A stretch of 64,000 bases of DNA from Sphingomonas prati (lineage in GTDB: Bacteria; Pseudomonadota; Alphaproteobacteria; Sphingomonadales; Sphingomonadaceae), in NCBI RefSeq assembly GCF_014643515.1, contig NZ_BMJP01000001.1, forward strand, positions 1,178,001 to 1,242,000, given 5' to 3'. Shown piece by piece: positions 17,095 to 24,505 of this stretch. A program made the translations under genes and the position numbers. How positions within the stretch are numbered: position 1 is the stretch's first letter; each line of letters starts with the position of its first letter. The notes beneath the pieces are model-generated. The model did no database searches and was not told the origin of the DNA. It worked only from the letters and a program-made list of their open reading frames with translations.

Positions 17095-17243
17095 GGCTGT
17101 CTCCGGACAGGGGGCACCCGCCTGTTAGCGTGGCCGCACGCCTCGCGTCGAGCCTTCCCACCACGTCAAGTCTCGCGGAACCGGTTGACCGCGCCGCCCG
17201 CGCTGTTATAGGCCCCGCCATCGCAGAGCGGACTGACGGGTAC

Positions 17244-17320
17244 GGCGAAGTAGCTCAGCTGGTTAGAGCACGGGAATCATAATCCTGGGGTCGGGGGTTC
17301 AAGTCCCTCCTTCGCTACCA
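17244..17320 (+). tRNA. tRNA-Met (CAT), elongator type
   Basis: The 77-base gene folds into a full cloverleaf: acceptor GGCGAAG with CTTCGCT, D-arm GCTCAGCTGGTTAGAGC, anticodon loop ATCATAA with anticodon CAT, T-arm GGGGGTTCAAGTCCCTC, and encoded CCA. The first base pair is a G-U wobble. The lack of initiator features (an unpaired 1-72 and three G-C pairs in the anticodon stem next to the loop) and similarity to other alphaproteobacterial elongator genes favour elongator Met. Confidence 0.93.
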
Positions 17321-17373
17321 GTCCGCTTTGCGATCTTCTTTTCCTGACAAACAGTTGCCGGCGCGCAAGCCGC

Positions 17374-17398
17374 GGAACCAGCGACCGCGCGTGTCGTT
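17374..17398 (+). promoter_or_regulatory. EcfG-type general stress promoter of the DUF3775 gene
   Basis: GGAAC at 17374-17378, a spacer of exactly 16 bases and CGTT at 17395-17398 match the known alphaproteobacterial EcfG consensus exactly. Expected transcript start is near 17405, 25 bases before the ATG, leaving room for the CAGGAG ribosome binding site. It lies downstream of tRNA-Met, so the protein gene has its own promoter. Confidence 0.75.
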
Positions 17399-17429
17399 CG
17401 GGGGGGCAACAGGCTCACAGGAGACGGCA

Positions 17430-17837
17430 ATGGAACTCACGGTATCGCTCGAGACGGTCTGCCGCCTCATCATCCGCGCACGCGAAATGGAGGCGCAGGT
17501 CCCCGGCCTCGCCGCAGACGAGGATGAGAACCCGCTCGACGCCGACGACGAATTCTCGGTGATGGAAGACGAAACCAACACCGTGATCGAAGAGGAGATG
17601 GCCGCCGCACTCGACGACCTCGCCGACGATCAGGTCGCCGAAGTCTTGGCGCTCGCCTGGGTCGGCCGCGGCACCTACGACGCGACCGAGTGGGAAGAAG
17701 CACTTGAGGAAGCCAACGACCGCAGCGGTGAATCCCCCGCGGACCAGCTCATGGAAATGCCGATGCTCGCCGGCTACCTCGACGCCGGCCTCGCCGCCTT
17801 CGACCTCAGCTGCACCGGCATCGGCCAGATCGACTGA
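17430..17837 (+). CDS. DUF3775 family protein, likely stress-induced
   Basis: This 135-residue acidic soluble protein matches DUF3775, a family of unknown function. It starts MELTVSLETVCRLIIRAREM and contains a very acidic middle (DEDENPLDADDEFSVMEDE) and a helical C-terminal half with EVLALAWVGRGTYDATEW and EMPMLAGYLDAGL. No catalytic motif is visible. The ATG at 17430 has CAGGAG about 8 bases upstream; an in-frame extension to 17328 is unlikely because it would begin ahead of the promoter. The exact EcfG box upstream suggests the general stress regulon. A GC-rich hairpin follows the stop codon within ten bases. Confidence 0.85.
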   Translation: MELTVSLETVCRLIIRAREMEAQVPGLAADEDENPLDADDEFSVMEDETNTVIEEEMAAALDDLADDQVAEVLALAWVGRGTYDATEWEEALEEANDRSGESPADQLMEMPMLAGYLDAGLAAFDLSCTGIGQID

Positions 17838-17845
17838 TTTCCTTA

Positions 17846-17881
17846 AACCCCTCTCCTTCAGGGGAGGGGTTGGGGTGGGGG
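17846..17881. repeat. GC-rich palindromic repeat, possible terminator of DUF3775
   Basis: An 11-bp stem (AACCCCTCTCC / GGGGAGGGGTT, one G-T pair) closes a TTCA tetraloop eight bases after the DUF3775 stop codon, followed by GGGGTGGGGG. It belongs to the same repeat type as 7548 and the flanks of the structure at 55208. It lacks a T-run, so intrinsic termination is uncertain. Confidence 0.55.
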
Positions 17882-17935
17882 CAACAGCACCGCACGCGCA
17901 AGGAACAAGTCGAAGCGCGCAGTGCCCTCAGCAGT

Positions 17936-17956
17936 ATCCCGGACCTGATCCGGGAT
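17936..17956. repeat. Short ATCCCGGA palindrome
   Basis: ATCCCGGA and TCCGGGAT form an 8-bp stem around a 5-base loop. The same stem occurs at 28955-28975. Both copies lie between genes. Confidence 0.5.
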
Positions 17957-17993
17957 TCGGGGACGCAGGCGCAACGCCATTCGTTAGTCCCAA

Positions 17994-18503
17994 CTACCCA
18001 ACCCCCCGAAAACTCCGCTTGAACGCCAGCTCCCACAGCCCGTCGCGGTACCACCACCCCGCCAACCCGACGATCGACACCGGCCGCTCGCGCCAGTCCG
18101 CCTGCAACGCCGCCAGCAACGCCCGCGCCTCCTCCGGCCGAACCTTGTTCTGGATCGTCACATGCGCGCGCCACCCCTGCCCGTCCTGCGGCGTCAGCAT
18201 CGTCGCGAACACCTCGGCCAGCTCCGCCCGCATCTCGGCCAGCTCCGGGCTCCGCACCCGCAACGCGACACCCCGTCCCAGATTGATCGGCTCGGACAAC
18301 ACCGCCTTCGGTGCCGGCGCTCGGCACAGCTCCGCCACGCGCCGCTCCAGCTCGTCCGCCACCGACGGCGGCAGGTGATGGAACATCGTCAGATGCGCGG
18401 AAATGACGTTCCGCTCCGGCGGAAAATGCGCGCGGCGCAAGCCGTCGAGATACCCGAAGTCCGCCGGCCCGAACAACGCCGACAGGATGAGCGGCGCGGT
18501 CAC
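17994..18503 (-). CDS. 2H phosphoesterase (2'-5' RNA ligase/LigT-like)
   Basis: This 169-residue protein has the two-histidine fold: first motif HLTMFHHL (His37), second motif HVTIQNKV (His about 114). Such proteins cleave or join 2',5'- or cyclic phosphodiester bonds in RNA or nucleotides; the exact substrate is unknown. The start codon is GTG at 18503 and overlaps the stop of the preceding PRC-barrel gene in the sequence GTGA, so translation is probably coupled. The C-terminus (GWWYRDGLWELAFKRSF) is typical of this short bacterial subgroup. Confidence 0.82.
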   Translation of the reverse strand: MTAPLILSALFGPADFGYLDGLRRAHFPPERNVISAHLTMFHHLPPSVADELERRVAELCRAPAPKAVLSEPINLGRGVALRVRSPELAEMRAELAEVFATMLTPQDGQGWRAHVTIQNKVRPEEARALLAALQADWRERPVSIVGLAGWWYRDGLWELAFKRSFRGVG

Positions 18504-19048
18504 GCCGCCACCGCCAGCCCGCGCGCATCCGCCGCGGTCAGGTCCGTCGCCAACGCATCGTCATGCACCGTCACCGCGGTCCACGGCAGGTGATGCAACG
18601 TCTCGCCCACCCCAGCCAGCCCGCCGACACTGACGATCAGATAATGGATCCGCCCGTCGCGACAGTCCGCCATCGCCTCCACCGCGGTCGCCACGACGGT
18701 CCCGTCCAGACCCTTCACCGGCCGCCCCTGCATCGCGGTTGCCGCGAACAGGACGGGCGCGGACTCGTCCGCGCGGCTCTGCGCGATCGCCGCGGCGGCG
18801 CTGTCCTCCACCCGCGCGCGGTGTCCCAGCCAGCGCCAGATCCCGACCACGTTGACCAGCGTCAGAAACGCGTTCGACCACAACAGGTTCGCCTGCCCCG
18901 ACGTCGCCGCCACGATGATCCAGCAGATCGACCCGACCGTGAACACGACGAAGCCCCAGCCCGTCGTCCGCGTGCCCAGATTGGCCGCGGTCATCATCGC
19001 CGCCACCATCGTCGCGATCGGCGCGATCCACCCTGCAATATCTTCCAC
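18500..19048 (-). CDS. Membrane-anchored PRC-barrel domain protein
   Basis: The predicted 182-residue product has three hydrophobic segments in its first 75 residues (IAPIATMVAAMMTAANL, GWGFVVFTVGSICWIIVAA and FLTLVNVVGIWRWLG) and a C-terminal PRC-barrel-like region (about 110-182) with LFAATAMQGRPVKGLDG, DGRIHYLIVSVGG and HHLPWTAVTVHDD. The start is a GTG at 19048 preceded by CAGGAGGG with proper spacing; no ATG is available. It is coupled to the 2H phosphoesterase gene. A one-mismatch stress-type box (GTAAC-N16-CGTT on this strand) lies upstream within the end of the MocA-like gene. Function is unknown; PRC-barrels often mediate binding. Confidence 0.75.
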   Translation of the reverse strand: MEDIAGWIAPIATMVAAMMTAANLGTRTTGWGFVVFTVGSICWIIVAATSGQANLLWSNAFLTLVNVVGIWRWLGHRARVEDSAAAAIAQSRADESAPVLFAATAMQGRPVKGLDGTVVATAVEAMADCRDGRIHYLIVSVGGLAGVGETLHHLPWTAVTVHDDALATDLTAADARGLAVAA

Positions 19049-19071
19049 GCTGCCCTCCTGCTGGAGCGGCC

Positions 19072-19650
19072 CTAACGCGCCACCCCGCGCTTGGTTACGG
19101 CCCGCGCCAGCATCGCGCGCGTATCGACGTCCAGCACGCAACCGCGCGGCCCCGCCACGGTCCGCAACCGCATCCCCCGTCCCGCGCCCGCATCGCCCGC
19201 CGGCATCTGCGCGAGCGGCAGCCGCAACACCACCGGATGCCCCGGCCGCCCGCGCGATACCGGCCGCACCCCCGCATCCCCCGGCCGCAACGCCCGCCAC
19301 AACCGCGCGGCCAGTGTCGCGGGCACCGCCGGCATGTCGCCCAGCATCACCACCACCTCGCGCTCACGCAGCCGCAACGCCGCCAGCCCCGCGGCCAGGC
19401 TCGCCCCCATTCCCTGATCATGATCGCGCGCATGGACCACCGTCGTCCGCGGCCCGCGCGCCGCCTGCGTCACCCGCGCCCGGTCGGGCCCGGTCACCAC
19501 CACCACCCGCGCCACCGGAGCCGCCCGCGCGATCGCCAGCGTCCGGTCGATCAGCCGCAGACCGCCCGTCCGCACCAGCAGCTTGTTCGCCCGCCCGAAC
19601 CGCCGCGAGCTTCCGGCGGCCAGCAGGATCGCTACGCGCAACCCCCGCAC
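19072..19650 (-). CDS. MocA/MobA-like nucleotidyltransferase
   Basis: The product of about 192 residues has the NTP-transferase fold: nucleotide-binding loop ILLAAGSSRRFGRANKLL near the N-terminus, DQGMGASLAAGL, and VVVMLGDMPAVPATLAARL with the metal-binding Asp. It most resembles molybdenum cofactor cytidylyltransferase (MocA), but no molybdoenzyme genes are nearby, so the substrate is not certain. The start is ambiguous: GTG at 19650 and TTG at 19641 are possible, the latter with GGGAG upstream; no ATG lies between the kup stop and the conserved loop. It follows kup by 16 bases, suggesting co-transcription. Confidence 0.75.
   Translation of the reverse strand: MRGLRVAILLAAGSSRRFGRANKLLVRTGGLRLIDRTLAIARAAPVARVVVVTGPDRARVTQAARGPRTTVVHARDHDQGMGASLAAGLAALRLREREVVVMLGDMPAVPATLAARLWRALRPGDAGVRPVSRGRPGHPVVLRLPLAQMPAGDAGAGRGMRLRTVAGPRGCVLDVDTRAMLARAVTKRGVAR
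19074..19098 (-). promoter_or_regulatory. Possible EcfG-type box before the PRC-barrel gene (one mismatch)
   Basis: Read on the minus strand the segment is GTAAC, 16 bases, CGTT, one base away from GGAAC-N16-CGTT. It lies 26 bases upstream of the GTG start of the PRC-barrel gene and overlaps the last codons of the MocA-like gene. The mismatch makes this tentative. Confidence 0.25.
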
Positions 19651-19666
19651 TCCCGCCGCGCGATCA

Positions 19667-21604
19667 TCAGATCTCGACCTGGCTGCCCAACTCAACGACG
19701 CGGTTCGTCGGCAGCTTGAAGAACTCCATCGCGCTTTCCGCATTGCGCAGCATCCACGCGAACAGCTTCTCGCGCCAGATCGCCATCCCCGGCCGCGACG
19801 ATGCGATCAGCGTCTGCCTTGCGAGGAAGAAGCTCGTGTCCATCATGCGGAACCCGTTCCCGCAACTCTCCACATCCTTCAGCGCGCCCGGCACGTCGGG
19901 TTCCTCCATGAACCCGAACCGCAGCACCAGCCGGAAGAACCCCTGCCCCAGATCCTCCATCTGCGTCCGCGCCTTGGTGATCACATAGGGCACGTCCTCG
20001 ATCTTGACGGTCAGCAGGATCACCCGCTCGTGCAGCACCTTGTTGTGCTTCAGATTATGGAGCAACGCATGCGGCACGCCCTCCGCGCTCGATGTCATGA
20101 ACACCGCGGTGCCCGCCACCCGCGTCGCACTGTTGGCGGCTGACTTTACGAACACCTGCACCGGCATGGCCGACTCGCGCATCCGGTCGATCATCAGCTG
20201 CCGCCCGCGCGCCCAGGTCGTCAGCAGCGTGAACGCGATGAACCCGATCAGCAGCGGGAACCAGCCGCCATCGGGCACCTTCGTCAGGTTCGCCCCGAAA
20301 TACGCCACGTCGATGATCGCGAAGATCGCCACCAGGAACCCGGCCCACAACTTGTTCCAGTTCCACAGGCTGAACAGCACGATGGCGATCAACGCGGTAT
20401 CGATCAGCATCGCGCCCGTCACCGCGATGCCGTACGCCGCCGCCAGGTTGCTCGACGACCGGAACGTCAGCACCAGCAGGATCACCATCACCATCAGCGC
20501 CCAGTTGATCGCCGGGATGTAGATCTGCCCCGCCGCCTGGCTGCTCGTATGGACGATGCGCAGCCGCGGGATGAAGCCCAGCTGGATCGCCTGCTGCGTC
20601 ACCGAGAACGCGCCCGAAATCACCGCCTGGCTCGCGATCACCGTCGCCAGCGTCGCCAGGATCACCAGCGGCAGGCGGAAATTGTCCGGCGCCAGCAGGA
20701 AGAACGGATTGTGGATCGCCTGTAGCGCGGCATTCGGCGTCAGCGACAGCAGCATCGCGCCCTGCCCCAGATAGTTCAGCATCAGCGCCGGCAGGACGAA
20801 GAACATCCACGACACGCGGATCGGGTTGCGCCCGAAATGCCCCATGTCGGCATACAGCGCCTCCGCGCCTGTCACGGCCAGCACGACCGACCCCATCGCC
20901 AGGAACGCGGTCACGCCCTCGGCGTAGAAGAAGCGCGCGGCATGCAGTGGGTTGAGCGCCTCGAAGATCATCGGCGACTGCACGATGTGCAGCAGCCCGA
21001 GCCCCGCCAGCACCGTGAAATACACGAGCATGATCGGCCCGAACAGCAGCCCGACCTTGGCGGTCCCGCGCGACTGGATGAAGAACAGCCCGACCAGGAT
21101 CGTGATCGCGATCGGCAGCACCAGCGGCGCGAACGCCGTCTCCACCACCGCCAGCCCCTCGACCGCGGACAGGACGGAAATCGCCGGCGTGATCATGCTG
21201 TCGCCGTAGAACAAGGCGGTCGCGAACACGCCCAGCAGCACGATCCCCTTGGTCCAGCGCCGCTTGCCGCCGCCCTTGCGGTTGATCAGCGCCAGCAGCG
21301 CCAGGCTCCCGCCCTCGCCCTTGTTGTCGGCGCGCATGATGATGCTGACATATTTGATCGTGACGACCAGCATCATCGACCAGAAGATCAGGCTCAGCAC
21401 GCCCAGCACATGCAGCCGATCCGGCGTCAGCGGATGATGCCCCGCGAACGTCTCGCGGAACGCATAGAGCGGGCTCGTCCCGATATCGCCGAACACGATG
21501 CCGATCGCGCCGACCGCCAGCTTGGCAATGCCCTGCTCACCGTGGCCATGCGCGGGATCGGGCTCGGCGGCCACCTGAGCGACGCCGGTTTCCGAAACGC
21601 TCAT
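19667..21604 (-). CDS. kup: Kup low-affinity potassium transporter
   Basis: This 645-residue K+ uptake protein has the KUP signature [19 protein letters not shown] immediately after the N-terminus, then about twelve membrane spans and a cytoplasmic C-terminal domain of about 180 residues. Family phrases such as [33 protein letters not shown] and [20 protein letters not shown] are visible. Length agrees with E. coli Kup (622) plus a short N-terminal extension. ATG at 21604 was chosen because the preceding in-frame codons look non-coding. It is followed closely by the MocA-like gene. Confidence 0.95.
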   Translation of the reverse strand: MSVSETGVAQVAAEPDPAHGHGEQGIAKLAVGAIGIVFGDIGTSPLYAFRETFAGHHPLTPDRLHVLGVLSLIFWSMMLVVTIKYVSIIMRADNKGEGGSLALLALINRKGGGKRRWTKGIVLLGVFATALFYGDSMITPAISVLSAVEGLAVVETAFAPLVLPIAITILVGLFFIQSRGTAKVGLLFGPIMLVYFTVLAGLGLLHIVQSPMIFEALNPLHAARFFYAEGVTAFLAMGSVVLAVTGAEALYADMGHFGRNPIRVSWMFFVLPALMLNYLGQGAMLLSLTPNAALQAIHNPFFLLAPDNFRLPLVILATLATVIASQAVISGAFSVTQQAIQLGFIPRLRIVHTSSQAAGQIYIPAINWALMVMVILLVLTFRSSSNLAAAYGIAVTGAMLIDTALIAIVLFSLWNWNKLWAGFLVAIFAIIDVAYFGANLTKVPDGGWFPLLIGFIAFTLLTTWARGRQLMIDRMRESAMPVQVFVKSAANSATRVAGTAVFMTSSAEGVPHALLHNLKHNKVLHERVILLTVKIEDVPYVITKARTQMEDLGQGFFRLVLRFGFMEEPDVPGALKDVESCGNGFRMMDTSFFLARQTLIASSRPGMAIWREKLFAWMLRNAESAMEFFKLPTNRVVELGSQVEI

Positions 21605-21952
21605 CGACCGACCAAAATCCGCATGATGTCGTGCAGGTCCCTTCGCCGCCGTCAGGCCGCGTTGCGCCGCCCCTAGCACTCGCCATACCGCGCTGCAACG
21701 CACCCACTATCGCCGGCCCGCCCGGGCGACCCTGCAGCACCGCCCCCAGAAAAAGCCGCGTCCCGCCCGCGCGACGCAACGTCGACCGCCCGGCTTCTTC
21801 TTGCACGACCATGGCAACGAGTATCCGGACCGGCCGAACCAGCGTGCAATATTGACACAGGTTATCGAAATAACCGGGCGGCGGCGGCGTTCGACCCGTC
21901 CGCGGCCCCACCGAACCGCGCTCCGATAATCATAAATCGCGTACGACGAACC
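21605..21952. other. Intergenic region between kup and DUF3072
   Basis: No gene is supported here. It holds the divergent promoter region of kup and DUF3072. The only structure I see besides the stress promoter is the inverted repeat GGTTAT-CGAA-ATAACC at 21860-21875, preceded by a TTGACA at 21852-21857, in a locally A+T-rich stretch. Confidence 0.5.
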
Positions 21953-21977
21953 GGAACGCAAAGCGAACATCGGCGTT
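21953..21977 (+). promoter_or_regulatory. EcfG-type general stress promoter of the DUF3072 gene
   Basis: GGAAC at 21953-21957 and CGTT at 21974-21977 are separated by exactly 16 bases, an exact match to the EcfG consensus. Transcription would start near 21984, about 20 bases before the start codon. Confidence 0.78.
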
Positions 21978-22005
21978 CTCCCCGCAGCCATCAGGAAGGA
22001 TGCTC

Positions 22006-22221
22006 ATGACCACCGAAAATCCGAAAACCCATCCGACCTCGAACGCCGAAAAGGACCCGTCCGACTGGACCACGGGCGACGAGGCGATGACCGGCGCGCA
22101 GGCGTCCTACCTCAAGACGCTGAGCGAAGAAGCCGGCGAAGAATTCGACGACAGCCTCACCAAGGCCGACGCATCGAAGAAGATCGACGAGCTCCAGGCC
22201 AAGACAGGCCGCGGCCAGTAA
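22006..22221 (+). CDS. DUF3072 family small hydrophilic protein, likely stress-induced
   Basis: The 71-residue product matches DUF3072. Its second half has the family pattern MTGAQASYLKTLSEEAGEEF followed by LTKADASKKIDELQAKTG, which resembles a small helical SAP-like or T-SF-type DNA-associated fold, but no function is established. ATG at 22006 is preferred over ATG at 22000 because AGGAAGG (21993-21999) is then correctly spaced. An exact EcfG promoter lies upstream and a strong intrinsic terminator begins nine bases after the stop codon, so this is a single-gene transcript. Confidence 0.88.
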   Translation: MTTENPKTHPTSNAEKDPSDWTTGDEAMTGAQASYLKTLSEEAGEEFDDSLTKADASKKIDELQAKTGRGQ

Positions 22222-22230
22222 AACCGGAAC

Positions 22231-22260
22231 CGGGGGGCGATCTGCCCCCCGATTTTGTTT
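22231..22260 (+). terminator. Rho-independent terminator of DUF3072
   Basis: CGGGGGGC and GCCCCCCG form an 8-bp GC-only stem with loop GATCT, followed at once by ATTTTGTTT. This is the clearest intrinsic terminator in the window. Confidence 0.85.
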
Positions 22261-22521
22261 CCGGTCCGGTTCTTGTCGATAAGTTGTCAGCGCGGTCGTT
22301 CGGCACTGCGTGCCAATCGCCACGCAATATGACGGGCTTACGCAACCCGAGAAATCACTACCTTTCAATTCATGGCGCCAGTCCGGTCGCCCGCGTCGCA
22401 CGGACTGCAATCCCGGGAATCCGCGCTACGACATACGCGGCGTTCCGAAGGCCAGCTACGTCCCCGTCCCGACGGCACGTTCGGCCATGGCGGTCAGCGT
22501 GAGACGATCTCCGACACCTAA

Positions 22522-22683
22522 CCCGGCATCGAGCGCGACGAAGCACAACGCCTCCGATCCAGCTTCGCCGTCGGTACCGGCGCGGAATATACGTTCTGGC
22601 CGCGCGCCGGACCCCAGATCGACGTCGACCATCTCGACAATGACATGAGCACGATCCTGCTCGGCGTCCCGACCCGCTTCTGA
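22522..22683 (+). pseudogene. C-terminal remnant of an outer-membrane beta-barrel protein gene
   Basis: One frame encodes about 53 residues that read like the last strands of a porin-like or OmpA/Omp25-type barrel: SSFAVGTGAEYTFWPR, then a DHLDND segment, then STILLGVPTRF with the C-terminal Phe typical of barrel proteins. A TAA stop lies immediately upstream in frame (22519-22521) and no start or signal peptide is available, so this is a decayed or truncated gene. Upstream sequence in the same frame is open for some distance but not recognisable. Confidence 0.5.
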
Positions 22684-22755
22684 CGCAAAGTGCCGTCGAA
22701 CACGCTCGCCCTGTCCGACCTCCTCTGAGTTCCTGGCGTGGTCACGATCCCAACC

Positions 22756-22817
22756 CCGTTTGGTTCGAGCCTGTCGAAAACCCGGCGCAGAGTTATCGCT
22801 CGCCCCGAACCAGACGG
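22756..22817. repeat. Degenerate copy of the GGTTCGAGCCTG palindrome
   Basis: The left arm CCGTTTGGTTCGAGCCTGTC is intact; the right arm (CGAACCAGACGG) has diverged, so the hairpin is weakened. It lies about 115 bases beyond the 3' end of the ccm operon. Confidence 0.55.
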
Positions 22818-22932
22818 AACGCGGCTCGACCTGTCATCATCGCGCTGCAAAACCAATAGATGTCGTCTAGCTTGAGCATGCGACAGGCTCGGACAAGGCC
22901 AGTCAGGTGACTTCACGCAATCCCGCGAACGG

Positions 22933-23568
22933 TTAGCGCGTCGCGTCACTCGCCAGCAACGCATCCAGCGCCCGCACGCGCAGCGCCAGGTCTGCCCGCC
23001 ACGGCGCATTGGCCGGCGTCCGCGCGAGCAGCCCGGCCCACGCATCCCGCGCCCGATCGAACTGCCCCGACCCCGCATAGGCCAGCCCCAGGAAGAAGGG
23101 CGGCCCCGGATGCAGCGGCGATGCCTTGGCCGCCCGCGCGAACGCCAGCTCGGCCGCCGGCGTCACCAGCCCGTCGGCATGCGCGACCAGCGCGTTGCCC
23201 ATGCCGACCCACAGGTCCGCACTGCGCGGCCGTCGCACCAGCGCCCCGCGCAGCACACCGATCGCATACAGGTCCAGCCCCTGCCGCTGGAACGCGTCCG
23301 CCGTGGTCAGCACCTGCGCATCGCCCGTGAACCGCTCGAACATTGTCTCGCGCAGCGCGCCATAGTCGCTGTTCGCCCGCGCCACATCGGCGCGCGGTGG
23401 CGTCGGCCGGCCCGCCAGCCCCGGCTGCCCCTGCCACGCATAACCCGCCAGCGCGAGCAGCAGCGCCGCCCCGAGCAACTCGACACCCCCGCGCGGAAAC
23501 CGCCCGAACCGCGCCAGCCCAACGCCTATTACCGCCGCCAGCACGATCAGGATCACCCACCCCGTCAT
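22933..23568 (-). CDS. TPR protein at the end of the ccm operon (CcmI/CcmH2-like)
   Basis: This 211-residue protein has two N-terminal membrane spans (GWVILIVLAAVIGVGLA and LLGAALLLALAGYAW) and a periplasmic TPR-type helical domain (about 75-205) with LYAIGVLRGALVRRP and PPFFLGLAYAGSGQFDRARDAW. Its place after ccmH and its layout match CcmI-like proteins, which hold apocytochrome c for heme ligation; it is shorter than E. coli CcmI equivalents. It overlaps ccmH by four bases (ATGA), so it is translationally coupled. Gene naming varies, so I leave the symbol empty. Confidence 0.8.
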   Translation of the reverse strand: MTGWVILIVLAAVIGVGLARFGRFPRGGVELLGAALLLALAGYAWQGQPGLAGRPTPPRADVARANSDYGALRETMFERFTGDAQVLTTADAFQRQGLDLYAIGVLRGALVRRPRSADLWVGMGNALVAHADGLVTPAAELAFARAAKASPLHPGPPFFLGLAYAGSGQFDRARDAWAGLLARTPANAPWRADLALRVRALDALLASDATR

Positions 23569-23978
23569 GCGCCGCGCCCCCGCCGCCGGAAACTGCCACG
23601 CGCCACGAACGCACCGATCACCAGCAACAGCACCGGCAGCGCCCACAGCGGCCACGTCACCGCGTTCAACGGCGGATCATACGTCACCCAGTCGCCGTAA
23701 CGCTGCACCAGCCATGCGCGGATATCCTCCGGCCGCTCGCCCGCCGCGATCCGCCGTCGGACCAGCGCGCGCATGTCGCCCGCCATGTCCGCATCGGAGT
23801 CGGCGATCGACTGCCCCTGGCACACCAGGCACCGCAGCGTCTGCATCAGCGCCGTCGCGCGCGCCTCCGCCGCCGGATCGGGAAGCTGCGTATCGCTCAG
23901 CGCAGCAGGCGGCACGCCCGACTGCGCCGCCGCCATCACCGGCGCCATCGTCAGCGCAAAGGCGACGAAAAACCTCAT
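23565..23978 (-). CDS. ccmH: CcmH thiol-disulfide oxidoreductase of cytochrome c maturation
   Basis: This 137-residue CcmH/CycL/NrfF-type protein keeps the CXXCH heme-binding cysteines of apocytochromes reduced. It has a signal peptide (FFVAFALTMAPVMAAAQ), the redox motif LRCLVCQGQS with Cys50 and Cys53, and a C-terminal membrane anchor (WPLWALPVLLLVIGAFV) with a short basic cytoplasmic tail. Overlaps by four bases with ccmG upstream and the TPR gene downstream show tight operon coupling. Confidence 0.93.
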   Translation of the reverse strand: MRFFVAFALTMAPVMAAAQSGVPPAALSDTQLPDPAAEARATALMQTLRCLVCQGQSIADSDADMAGDMRALVRRRIAAGERPEDIRAWLVQRYGDWVTYDPPLNAVTWPLWALPVLLLVIGAFVARGSFRRRGRGA

Positions 23979-24505
23979 CGCAGCGCCTGCACCGCAGCAA
24001 CCAGCCCGGCCACATCCTCCGGCCGGATATCACCGATCTTCTGCGCCCGAATGATGCCGCGCCCGTCCACCACGAACGTCTCCGGCACGCCCGACGACCC
24101 GAGCGCCATCTGCACCCGGCTGTCCACGTCGCTGCCGATTGAACGATAGGGATTGCCGTAGCGCGCCAGGAACCGGTCGACGTCCGCCCGCGTGTCGCGG
24201 ATCGCGATCGCGTCGATCGGCACGCCCGCCTTCGCCAGCGCCGCCAGCTGCGGCGCCTCCGCCGCGCACGGCACGCACCAGCTGGCGAAGACGTTCACCA
24301 GCCGCGCGCCGCCCGCATTCGCGCTCAGCCCCGGCCGCGACGCCGACGCCGCCGGCAACGCGATCGCCGGCATCGGCTGCCCCACCAGCCGCGACACGAT
24401 CGTCCGGTCCGCCGGCCGCAGCAGTCCGCCCGCGACCAGCCCCAGGAACAGCAGGAACGCCACCAGCGGCACCCACAACAGCCAGCGTACGCCCGCCTTG
24501 GTCAT
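23975..24505 (-). CDS. ccmG: CcmG/DsbE periplasmic thiol:disulfide oxidoreductase
   Basis: This 176-residue membrane-anchored thioredoxin-like protein passes electrons to CcmH and apocytochrome c. One N-terminal anchor (LLWVPLVAFLLFLGLVAGGLL) precedes a thioredoxin fold with active site ASWCVPCAAEAP (Cys77, Cys80) and the cis-Pro region GVPETFVVDGRG, both typical of DsbE. It overlaps ccmF and ccmH by ATGA. Confidence 0.94.
   Translation of the reverse strand: MTKAGVRWLLWVPLVAFLLFLGLVAGGLLRPADRTIVSRLVGQPMPAIALPAASASRPGLSANAGGARLVNVFASWCVPCAAEAPQLAALAKAGVPIDAIAIRDTRADVDRFLARYGNPYRSIGSDVDSRVQMALGSSGVPETFVVDGRGIIRAQKIGDIRPEDVAGLVAAVQALR

Larger units (their letters stand above)
22261..22932. other. 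Gene-poor stretch with a gene remnant and a degenerate repeat
   Basis: No intact gene is supported between the DUF3072 terminator and the TPR gene. The stretch holds the outer-membrane protein remnant at 22522-22683 and a degenerate copy of the GGTTCGAGCCTG repeat at 22756-22817. Small ORFs here lack ribosome binding sites and have no recognisable content. Confidence 0.5.

Noticed and set aside
21852-21875. TTGACA plus GGTTAT palindrome as a full promoter-operator
   Set aside because: No -10 element lies at the right distance; only the palindrome is kept as an observation.
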